Positions 7,498 through 14,047 of a stretch of 15,581 nucleotides of DNA are shown here, in pieces. Both the position numbers and the translations under genes were made by a program. Under the pieces are notes generated by a model. The model was not told the DNA's origin. It saw nothing but the letters and a program-made list of their open reading frames with translations, and made no database searches. This stretch comes from DATLNF01 sp046590575 (GTDB taxonomy: Bacteria; Actinomycetota; Actinomycetes; BP-191). Every line of letters starts with the position of its first letter. Position 1 is the stretch's first letter. The stretch is taken from contig JBKJUS010000041.1 in NCBI GenBank assembly GCA_046590575.1, forward strand, positions 1 to 15,581, given 5' to 3'.

Positions 7498-8357
7498 GAA
7501 CCGACCTCCGTCTGGTCGTTCCGATACTTCAGCAGTCCTGAGTAAAGCGCATGCGAGAACGCAATGCCCGGTGCCACGTCGACCGCCTCGTCAAATGCCC
7601 CGCTATGTCCAGAGTCGATGCAGAGGAACCCGATGAGGTCCCACTGATCGATCGAGGACCCAGCGGTCCGTCCGCGCACGGGCCAGACAATCGTAGCGAG
7701 GTACGGGAATGTGCCGTCCTTGATCACTTCGTCGGTGAAGTGAGAGTTGCGGTAGCCCTGGGCGAGCGCCGCCTTCAGATCATTGGAGAAGAAGTGCTCC
7801 CGGTCCTCCTTGAGGATCTGACGGAAGTCCGTGTTCTCGTTGATCCAGTCGGTGCTGTGGTGGCTCTTCTGCCCTGCACGGGTCGCCGACCGGGAGACGG
7901 TTTTCACCGCCAGGTCGCCACGACTCAGCTGGTCAGGTGGCTTATAGGTGATCTGCACGGTCGCGCGGCAGGGAACACCCGTCGCATTGCCGTAGGCGTC
8001 GACGAATTGTCCAAGAGCCTTCTCGAGACCAGTCTCGAACGCGTCGGCGGACCCCCCGCTGTTGAGGGCGTGAGTCGCATTCGCGACAGTCATGATCGCC
8101 TCTGCGAACCGCGGGAAGGCATACGACTGCCGAACCCGCCGTCCGTACGCGAACTCGCCTCGAAGGACAAGGCCCAGCAAGATCATGCAGAGGAGGCAAA
8201 GGAATGACGCGAGGACGGCTTGGGGGACAGGCTGACCGAGAACTAGCGCGCCGCCAGCAGCGAGCACGGTGACGATGGTCATCAAATCGGCGACGCTGCC
8301 GAGTGCTCCACGGGTCGCACGTGATGCATTCAGCCCACGCCGCACACGACCTTGCAC
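7494..8357 (-). CDS. Two-TM membrane protein with a GAF-like cytoplasmic domain
   Basis: The 287-residue product has a basic N-terminus, two hydrophobic helices (about 25-41 and 46-67, hairpin topology with both ends inside), a helical linker (about 80-125) and a C-terminal domain of about 155 residues. Its end (YLATIVWPVR, then WDLIGFLCIDS, 239-249) has the look of the last strands of a GAF domain; this is pattern similarity only. The start is GTG 8357, with a G-rich ribosome site about 4 bases upstream. One 60-base line inside it counts 60% GC, against 78% for a line in the neighbouring relaxase gene, hinting at different ancestry. It lies between an excisionase-like gene and a coupled small gene, a usual place for cargo. 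A sensory or defence role is possible but unproven. Confidence 0.75.
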   Translation of the reverse strand: MQGRVRRGLNASRATRGALGSVADLMTIVTVLAAGGALVLGQPVPQAVLASFLCLLCMILLGLVLRGEFAYGRRVRQSYAFPRFAEAIMTVANATHALNSGGSADAFETGLEKALGQFVDAYGNATGVPCRATVQITYKPPDQLSRGDLAVKTVSRSATRAGQKSHHSTDWINENTDFRQILKEDREHFFSNDLKAALAQGYRNSHFTDEVIKDGTFPYLATIVWPVRGRTAGSSIDQWDLIGFLCIDSGHSGAFDEAVDVAPGIAFSHALYSGLLKYRNDQTEVGS

Positions 8358-8469
8358 AAATCCCCCTTAGCGTGCCGACGGCGATTGTAATCGCGTCCGC
8401 CGCACGATCTCGCACCGCCGGAGTCGATGAGGCTCGGCGCTGGTGCACCCACCATCCGGATCGCACCGC

Positions 8470-8802
8470 TCAGCTCACCGCTCTTCGGGCGCGTCGGCTC
8501 ACCCCCTGATCGGCGACCGCGGCGAGTGTCCGTTGTTCACCGGCGGCCACGATCTGATCGAGGTGCTCCGCAGTGAATCGGACGTGTCGGCCGAGCCGGG
8601 TGTATGGCACCAGCCGGGCGCTGACCTTCTTTCGCAGCCAGCTCTCCGGAACGTTCAGCAGCGCCGCAGCCTCGGCGATGCCCAGCAACGGAGCTATGCC
8701 GCGGATGAGCTGCGCGTCGGTCGCCGGTCCACGTGGGGAGTCTTGAGGCTCCGCCGAGACGTCTTCGGCTTCACGGTGGCGACGGTCCCTTCCGATGGTC
8801 AT
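8470..8802 (-). CDS. Excisionase-like helix-turn-helix DNA-binding protein
   Basis: The 110-residue product has a winged HTH of the excisionase/MerR-like (HTH_17) type at about 40-88: IAEAAALLNVPESWLRKKV, followed by the wing VPYTRLGRHVRFTAEHLDQI. Flanks are charged and probably disordered. Such proteins bend att-site DNA to favour excision by a tyrosine integrase, and some also act as transcription regulators. The ATG at 8802 overlaps the relaxase TGA as ATGA, so it is translated together with the transfer protein rather than with the integrase. Excisionase is the best call from the context; a repressor role cannot be excluded. Confidence 0.85.
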   Translation of the reverse strand: MTIGRDRRHREAEDVSAEPQDSPRGPATDAQLIRGIAPLLGIAEAAALLNVPESWLRKKVSARLVPYTRLGRHVRFTAEHLDQIVAAGEQRTLAAVADQGVSRRARRAVS

Positions 8803-11684
8803 TGTCCGCGGCCGGTGGCTCGGTCCGGCGGGTTCCGGTGGACGCCGTGCATGTCGTCGATGGCGCGTTGGTGAGCGCTGATCGGCTGCAGCCGTGCGTC
8901 GAGTTCGGCCCGTGCCTCACGTGTCGAGGGCGTTCGCTGGGTGAAGGGGTCGTCGTTGAGCGCGTCGTCTAGGGCGTCGGGGTCGCTGAGGTGCAGCTCG
9001 GTGCGGTGCCGCGCGCGGGACAGCGCGACGTAGCCGGCGTTGCGGTCGGGTAGCGCGCTGGTGTCGACGAGGGCGACGTCGATGGTGAGCCCTTGCGCTT
9101 TGTGCAGGGTGAGCGCGTAGGCGTGGGTGATCCGCTCGGCCGCCCAGCCGGTCGGCACGGTGACCGTGCGGCCGTCGTCGAGCGCCATCCCGACACGTCG
9201 GTTTCCGATGTCGGTGATGACGGCGCGGGTGCCGTTGAGCAGCTCACGGTGGTGGTCGTTGCGGGTGACCAGGACGAGGTCACCGACCGCGACACTGAGC
9301 TCATGGTCGTCCGGCCCGGCCAGCGTTGTCTCGGATTCGGGTAGTGACCCGTCGCGGCGCAGTCGCTCGCGGATGGCGCGGTTGAGCGCGGCCGCGCCTT
9401 GTCGGGTGGCGGCGAGTGCGACGACGGCGAACGGGTCGGCGCTTGTCGTGCGCGCAGCGGCGTACTGCTCGGCGATGTTCGCCCGGAGCTGGTCGGGGTC
9501 GGCGGCGAGGTGGAGGTGCCCGCGCCGCTGGTAGGCGCCCAGCGCGGCCCGAACGTCACCGTCGCGAAGGTCGGTGAGGGCGCGCTGCTGCCAGGGTACG
9601 GCTTGCCGGTGGTTCTCGGTCAGCTCGGCGCGCAGGTGCGTCCGGGCGAGGGCGGCGAAGGTGCCGCCGGCGTCGATCTCGACGAGCTGGGACCGGTCGC
9701 CGACGGCGACGAGCTTCCCCCGGGCGGCCGCGACCGCGGTGAGGAGCCGGTGGTAGTCGCGGGTGCCGACCATGCCGGCTTCGTCGAGGACGACGACAGT
9801 GCACCGGTCGAGCGGCCGGCCGTGCTCGACCCGGTGCAGCAGCCGGGCCAGTGAGGTGGCCGGAATGGCGGTGGCCGCTTCCAACCGGCGGGCGGCGACC
9901 GCGGCGACCGCCGCACCGAGGACCGGCACACCGAGGCGCGCCCAGTGTTCGGCGGCGGCGGCCAGCCCGGCGGTCTTCCCGGACCCGGCCGGGCCGAGCA
10001 CCACATCGATGGTGGCCGGGGACAATACGAGCGCGCGGACCATCCGGGCCTGCTTGGCGGACAGCCCGGCCGGCAGCGGCCCACACGGTCTGGCCGGCAC
10101 CGCGCTGGGCCGCCGGGCGAGGGCTTGGGCGCGTCCTTCGGTGACCGCGAGCCCGCGGGTGGTGTAGCGGCGGGCGCCGTCCGGGCTGCCGGTCAGCAGC
10201 GGCAGCACGTCGTGGTGGCCGAGTAGCCGGTCGACCAGCGCTTCGACCTGAGGGTGGCTGACCGTGGTGCCGGCTGGTAGGTGTTCGAGGAGGTGGCGGG
10301 TGAGCTCGGCCCGGTCGAAGCCGGTGTCGCGCGCGGTGATCCCGTCCGGGCCGACCACTTGCGAGGCCAACGCGTCAATGTCGATGTTGGCCAGCGGGCG
10401 CGGCCGGGCCAGCCCGACGACGCTCGCCATGAGCCGACCGGGGTCGCCGACGATCGCCGTCGCCCGGGCCGACCAGTCGGCGGCGAGGTCGGCGACCGTG
10501 CGGTGGGTCTTGGCTGGTCGGGTGGCCAGGCACGCGGCCTGCGCCGCCCGCACCCCGCTCTTGCCGGTGGCGTCGAGCTCGGCTTCGATCTGTCGGCGGC
10601 GGGTGGAGAACTCCCGGACCAGCGCCCGTCCGACACCGACGACCTCCGCCACCCCACGGCTGACCGAGGTCCAGTCGACGCCGAGGCGGCGGGTCAGCTC
10701 GCCGCGGAGCACCGCCTGGTAGAGGTAGCCGGCGGTCCGCTGGTGGCGGAACAGCGCCCGGGTGTCCAGCGCGGACCACTGACCGTCGGCGCCGTGGACG
10801 AGGTTGGCGATGACGAGGTGGGTGTGCAGTTGCGGGTCGTCGGCTCGCGACGTCAGATGCTCGAACGCGGCGACGACCAGCCCGTCGGTCCGGATCGTCG
10901 CCGCCCGGCGGCCGTCGCCCTGATGCCCGCGCAGCCCGTGCCCCGCCCAACGGTCTAGGTAGGCGACTGTTTCGGCGACGGCGGCCCGGTGCGCGGCCAG
11001 CACCTGGTCGCGGACCTGGGGGTCGCCGAATGCCCACAACAGCGACACCGACTTCGGCGGCGACACCTGCCCGTCCGCCCCAGCGCGGCGCACGTCGACC
11101 CGACGGCCGGCCCGGGCCAGCGCCGCGTCGATCCTGTCGGCGCCGTAGATCGCGCGGACGTCGACACCAGCAGCGTTGGCGAGGCTGACGACGGCCCGCG
11201 CGTCCACGCTGGCCCGCGGGCCCGACTCGACCCGACCGGTCAACCGCGTGTGCCCGGCCCGCGCCGCATCGCTGCCCAGGAGCTGGCCGACCGGCATCCC
11301 GCGCTCCGCGGCCCGCTGCGCGATTGCGATAAGCAGCGGACCGGCGGGCAGCCGGCCGGCCGGGTCCGGCCGCCACACCGGCCGGGCCACCGTCGTGCCG
11401 TCGGGCAGCCGGCCGTCGAGGAGGCGCTCGAGCGTTCGCACCTGAGGGCCGCGGATCTGCCCGGTCAGCCCGAGCGCGGCCGCCCCGGCACCTGCCCACA
11501 CCCCGTCTGCGCTCCTACCCTCGGCGTAGTAGTCGACCGCCCGGGCTGCCTCCGCCGACGCCGGGGCCATCGCCGAGGCCAGGGCTCCGCCCAGATCCCC
11601 TGTCTCGCGGGCGCAGTCGGCGCCGTGCTCGACGAAGTAGCGGACCGCCGCCCGCGCCGACCCGAACGTCACGAACCTCAACAC
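8799..11684 (-). CDS. MobF-type relaxase fused to a RecD/TraI-like helicase
   Basis: This conjugation protein nicks one strand at oriT, stays covalently bound and unwinds the DNA for transfer. With the chosen start it has 961 residues. The relaxase domain shows a DYYAEGRSADGVWAGAG segment with candidate catalytic tyrosines (52-53), a K-S motif in SPPKSVSLLWAFGDP and the metal-binding histidine triad H276, H287, H289 (PQLHTHLVIAN). The helicase follows with Walker A GPAGSGKT (564-571), Walker B VVLDEAG (631-637), GDRSQL (663-668), TENHRQ, the late motif LTLHKAQG (859-866) and YVALSRARHRTELHL. GTG 11684 is preferred because family-like sequence (LRFVTFGSARAAVRYF) begins there. The frame stays open to GTG 11912, but the extra 76 residues look non-coding and that start abuts the repeats. 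No clear ribosome site supports either start. Confidence 0.92.
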   Translation of the reverse strand: MLRFVTFGSARAAVRYFVEHGADCARETGDLGGALASAMAPASAEAARAVDYYAEGRSADGVWAGAGAAALGLTGQIRGPQVRTLERLLDGRLPDGTTVARPVWRPDPAGRLPAGPLLIAIAQRAAERGMPVGQLLGSDAARAGHTRLTGRVESGPRASVDARAVVSLANAAGVDVRAIYGADRIDAALARAGRRVDVRRAGADGQVSPPKSVSLLWAFGDPQVRDQVLAAHRAAVAETVAYLDRWAGHGLRGHQGDGRRAATIRTDGLVVAAFEHLTSRADDPQLHTHLVIANLVHGADGQWSALDTRALFRHQRTAGYLYQAVLRGELTRRLGVDWTSVSRGVAEVVGVGRALVREFSTRRRQIEAELDATGKSGVRAAQAACLATRPAKTHRTVADLAADWSARATAIVGDPGRLMASVVGLARPRPLANIDIDALASQVVGPDGITARDTGFDRAELTRHLLEHLPAGTTVSHPQVEALVDRLLGHHDVLPLLTGSPDGARRYTTRGLAVTEGRAQALARRPSAVPARPCGPLPAGLSAKQARMVRALVLSPATIDVVLGPAGSGKTAGLAAAAEHWARLGVPVLGAAVAAVAARRLEAATAIPATSLARLLHRVEHGRPLDRCTVVVLDEAGMVGTRDYHRLLTAVAAARGKLVAVGDRSQLVEIDAGGTFAALARTHLRAELTENHRQAVPWQQRALTDLRDGDVRAALGAYQRRGHLHLAADPDQLRANIAEQYAAARTTSADPFAVVALAATRQGAAALNRAIRERLRRDGSLPESETTLAGPDDHELSVAVGDLVLVTRNDHHRELLNGTRAVITDIGNRRVGMALDDGRTVTVPTGWAAERITHAYALTLHKAQGLTIDVALVDTSALPDRNAGYVALSRARHRTELHLSDPDALDDALNDDPFTQRTPSTREARAELDARLQPISAHQRAIDDMHGVHRNPPDRATGRGQ

Positions 11685-11920
11685 CGGCTCGCGCCCCGCA
11701 CCGGCACTGAGCCGTCCAACCACACTGAGCTGCCCGCGGCGCCGAGCCTTCGCGACGAGCGTTCCCAGGGACGTCCCCAACCGAGAGGGGCGTGCGGCCG
11801 GATGCGTCTCGGCGTCCCTGCCGCTGTCCCCGAGCAGGCGAGGTCCGGCGCAGCGGGTCCCGGTATGGCACGGCGACGGGCGGCGGAAGAGCGCATGCCC
11901 CGAGGAGAGCACCCCTACGT

Positions 11921-12068
11921 CCCGGAAAACGTCCCGATCGTTGCCCGGAAAACGTCCCGATTCAGCCTGGCCGGACCAGCCGAGCGACCCCTACGCCGTG
12001 CAGCACCCGGGAAACGTCCCGGACGTTGCCCGGAGAACGTCCCGGACGTTGCCCGGAAAACGTCCCGA
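11921..12068. repeat. Five iteron-like direct repeats with 23-bp spacing
   Basis: The 17-base unit CCCGGAAAACGTCCCGA is found at 11921-11937, 11944-11960 and 12052-12068. Near-copies lie at 12006-12022 (CCCGGGAAACGTCCCGG) and 12029-12045 (CCCGGAGAACGTCCCGG). Within each block the units repeat every 23 bp, joined by a 6-base spacer TCGTTG or ACGTTG. Blocks of two and three copies are separated by 45 bases. The same-side phasing (about two helical turns) fits cooperative binding by a replication, relaxosome or partition protein, or by a repressor of the relaxase operon. The spacers are too short for CRISPR. Confidence 0.9.
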
Positions 12069-12234
12069 CCGACATCCTGGCGCGGGAGAGCGGGGTCGAC
12101 GGCCGCCGACGGGTCACCTCGCGGTCGTCCCGGCGCTCGACGTCGCAACGGGGCGCGCCCAGGTAAGTACCCGCGAGCGTTCACCCATCTCGCCGACTTC
12201 TGCGGGGCACACACATCGCCCGCGACCGCTGTCA

Positions 12235-12279
12235 CCTCCCAGCAGACGGGGAGGCCATCCACGAACTTCGCGATGGATG
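12235..12279. repeat. Two adjacent inverted repeats, possible oriT hairpins
   Basis: CCTCCC (12235-12240) pairs with GGGAGG (12249-12254) around an 8-base loop. Immediately after, CATCCA (12256-12261) pairs with TGGATG (12274-12279) around a 12-base loop. Both sit between the iterons and the next plus-strand gene. Paired short hairpins near a relaxase gene are typical of oriT but also occur by chance in GC-rich DNA. Confidence 0.4.
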
Positions 12280-12338
12280 TTGCTCAGCGCCGCGGTCGGG
12301 TCGAGGGTCGACGGACGACGAGAAGGAGCACCCCGCCG

Positions 12339-12554
12339 ATGGACCCGTTCGACGCCCAGCCACCAACGGGACGAGCGTGGACGGGTCCGGACGACACCAG
12401 GTTCACCCTCGCGCTGCTTGCCGACGTCACCGAGGTCCTCGTTCGTCACGGCTACCCGGCACCCACCGGGAGCCGGCTCGTCGACCTCACCGACGGCCTC
12501 TACCGGGCCCTCCACGCCGACCACGACACCCGGCTGCCACCGCTCGACTTCTGA
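12339..12554 (+). CDS. Small protein of a type common in actinobacterial mobile elements
   Basis: The 71-residue product starts at ATG 12339 with AAGGAG (12323-12328) 10 bases upstream, a clear ribosome site. After a polar lead, residues 20-60 form two likely helices with the pattern TRFTLALLADVTEVLVRHGY and SRLVDLTDGLYRALHA; the end is acidic and Pro/Leu-rich. No catalytic motif, TM helix or cysteine is seen. I recall similar short D-V-L-x-x-H-G-Y proteins beside transfer and replication genes of integrative actinobacterial elements, but no function is known to me. It is divergent from the relaxase across the repeat region and may be co-regulated with it. Confidence 0.75.
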   Translation: MDPFDAQPPTGRAWTGPDDTRFTLALLADVTEVLVRHGYPAPTGSRLVDLTDGLYRALHADHDTRLPPLDF

Positions 12555-12760
12555 CGCCTACCCGCCCTCGCTCAGCCTCCACGCGGTCCTGCGCCATCAG
12601 TGCGGTCCCGCCCCACATGGGCAATCCGTCGCTTGGACACAGAGGTATCGCCATACTGCGGAGCCCGCGCGGGTGCCCTGGCGCGCGAGGACGGGCCAAT
12701 GTCTGTGGATTGCTGGTCCCTTCCGGCGGGAGGATTCCGGGATCGCGGGGCGAATCTGGA

Positions 12761-13750
12761 ATGGGAGTCGTCGGTGGGACGCTCGGGGTGTCGGGCGGGT
12801 GCGACGTGTTGCAGCCAGCATTGGACGCGTCTGCGGACGAGGTCCGGTGGCAGTTCGCGCTCTCGCACCGGGCCCGGGTGATGCTGATTGCTCGGGGTCG
12901 CTGCTCGTCTTTCCAGGACGCCGAGGATGTCGTTCACGAGGTGCTGCTCAACTTCGTTACGAAGGATGACGTCGACTGGTCTCGCGCCGAACGGCTGCTG
13001 ACGACGATGACGGTCCGCCGCTGCGCTGATTTGCATCGCGAGCGGTCACGGGCGGCGAGCCACCTGGTACGGCGAAGCGGAGACGACCGCACGGTGGTGT
13101 CCCCGTGCGAGGCGGTCTGCGACGCCGATGAGGGCGTGCGGGCGGTTCAGGCGGCGGCGCTTCTGCGCGGCCACGAGCGTTCTGTTCTGTCGGCTCGAGC
13201 CGAAGGACTGACGTTGGCGGAGGCGGCAGCGACCTTGGGACTGACCTATCGGGCCGCCGAAGGCGCATACGGGCGGGCGCGGGTGAAGATGCGGCGAGCG
13301 CTGCAGACCGCGTGGCTGCTTCTCGGGCTTGTCTGGCGGCGGCTCAAGTCGACCGCGCCGGTCGCCGTCGCGGCTGTCACCGTCGCGTTGTCCCTCGCGC
13401 TAGTCGGTCCTGATTCCGGGAATGCCGCTGCGGGGGTGTCTCCGCACCCGTATCCGGCGTCGACGGAGCGTGGCTCCCGAGTGGACGCCGAGCAGGTGCG
13501 GGTCGAGCACCGCCCAGTGCGGCCGGACCAGGTAGTCCGCGACAAGAAGCAGCCTCCGGCGGCGGCGACCGCGCCTCGGCCGCCCGCCGCGCGGGTGCCG
13601 GGCGGGTCGGTGGGTCCGGTGCGCTACCCGTCGACCACGGTGGAGATCGACCGGGACGAGCCGATCGAGGATCGGGTGGCACGCTGCGTGCGTAACGGCG
13701 TGGAAGTACGTGGCGTCGGCGTGGTGTGCCGGGAGGACCCCGAAAAATAG
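12761..13750 (+). CDS. Membrane-tethered sigma-70-like (ECF) factor with an extracytoplasmic tail
   Basis: The 329-residue product has a region 2-like part at about 27-100 (FQDAEDVVHEVLLNFV, then LLTTMTVRRCADLHRERSR) and a region 4 helix-turn-helix at about 128-182 (LTLAEAAATLGLTYRAAEGA, YGRARVKMRRAL). A TM helix follows at about 198-216 (STAPVAVAAVTVALSLALVG). The outer tail is Pro/Ala-rich and ends in a small domain with two cysteines (C309, C323). The tether suggests that an external event, perhaps proteolysis, controls the factor; this is inference. The start is uncertain: ATG 12761 has no good ribosome site, and GTG 12788 (GTGGGA 8 bases upstream) is an alternative. A hairpin spans the stop codon. 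It is followed by two secreted cysteine-containing proteins. Confidence 0.82.
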   Translation: MGVVGGTLGVSGGCDVLQPALDASADEVRWQFALSHRARVMLIARGRCSSFQDAEDVVHEVLLNFVTKDDVDWSRAERLLTTMTVRRCADLHRERSRAASHLVRRSGDDRTVVSPCEAVCDADEGVRAVQAAALLRGHERSVLSARAEGLTLAEAAATLGLTYRAAEGAYGRARVKMRRALQTAWLLLGLVWRRLKSTAPVAVAAVTVALSLALVGPDSGNAAAGVSPHPYPASTERGSRVDAEQVRVEHRPVRPDQVVRDKKQPPAAATAPRPPAARVPGGSVGPVRYPSTTVEIDRDEPIEDRVARCVRNGVEVRGVGVVCREDPEK

Positions 13751-13758
13751 TTTCGGGG
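13738..13758 (+). promoter_or_regulatory. Hairpin spanning the stop codon of the membrane sigma gene
   Basis: CCCCGAAA (13738-13745) and TTTCGGGG (13751-13758) are a perfect 8-bp inverted repeat. The 5-base loop AATAG holds the TAG stop (13748-13750). It may slow or end transcription, or protect the mRNA 3' end, setting a lower level for the downstream secreted proteins. There is no T-tract after it, so full termination is uncertain. Confidence 0.55.
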
Positions 13759-13788
13759 GAATCTTCCCGGTCGAGCGAAACACCGGGT

Positions 13789-13968
13789 ATGAGAACCCGA
13801 CTGCCCCTGTTCCTCCTCCTGGCCGCCGTGGTGGTGCCGTCTTTGGGTGCCGCCAGCTCACCACCGGCCGAGCTGGTCGCTGAGCCGCTGATCTGCATCA
13901 AGCAGGACGGCCCGATCAGCGTCGGCGACGTCGAGGTCATCGAGCTGCCCCCGGTCTGTCTGCTCTGA
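13789..13968 (+). CDS. Small secreted two-cysteine peptide
   Basis: No family is recognised. The 59-residue product has a clear signal peptide (MRTRLPLFLLLAAVVVPSLG, likely cut near AAS at 21-23). The mature part of about 36 residues has cysteines at C36 and C57, which could form one disulfide loop around KQDGPISVGDVEVIELPP. It lies 38 bases after the membrane sigma gene and 79 bases before the secreted cysteine-repeat gene, all on the same strand. No good ribosome site is visible, so translation may depend on the upstream gene or be weak. The C-x20-C spacing equals the main spacing in the downstream protein. It could be a ligand or an accessory of that protein (inference). Confidence 0.65.
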   Translation: MRTRLPLFLLLAAVVVPSLGAASSPPAELVAEPLICIKQDGPISVGDVEVIELPPVCLL

Positions 13969-14047
13969 ACCGCCCGGCATGACACCGCGAGCGGCTCCCG
14001 CCCGCGGCCCTCACTCGGCCTCCGGCCGGACATTGGAGAGACAGCGC

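Larger units (their letters stand above)
11685..12338. other. Gene-free control region: candidate oriT/origin and divergent promoters
   Basis: This stretch of about 650 bases separates the minus-strand relaxase operon from plus-strand cargo. No convincing gene was found; open frames across it lack family sequence and ribosome sites. It holds the five iteron-like repeats (11921-12068), a 9-base ACCCCTACG motif placed ahead of each repeat block (11911-11919 and 11987-11995) and two adjacent inverted repeats (12235-12279). Relaxase genes usually lie beside their oriT, so nicking, replication or autoregulation is expected here. I could not identify a nick site or clear -35/-10 boxes. Confidence 0.55.

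Noticed and set aside
10375..11499. Minus-strand open frame (374 codons) inside the relaxase gene
   Set aside because: It is a second frame of the relaxase gene, Arg/Gly/Pro-rich with no motifs, whereas the main frame has the histidine triad and all helicase motifs.
11685..11912. N-terminal extension of the relaxase to GTG 11912
   Set aside because: The 76 extra residues have no family pattern, there is no ribosome site at good spacing, and the start abuts the iterons. It remains formally possible.
11921..12068. CRISPR array
   Set aside because: The units are only 17 bases with 6-base, nearly identical spacers, and there are no cas genes. The layout fits iterons.
10989..12554. Long plus-strand open frame (521 codons)
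   Set aside because: Most of it is antisense to the relaxase gene or runs through the repeat region. Only the last 71 codons, from ATG 12339 with a good ribosome site, look like a gene.
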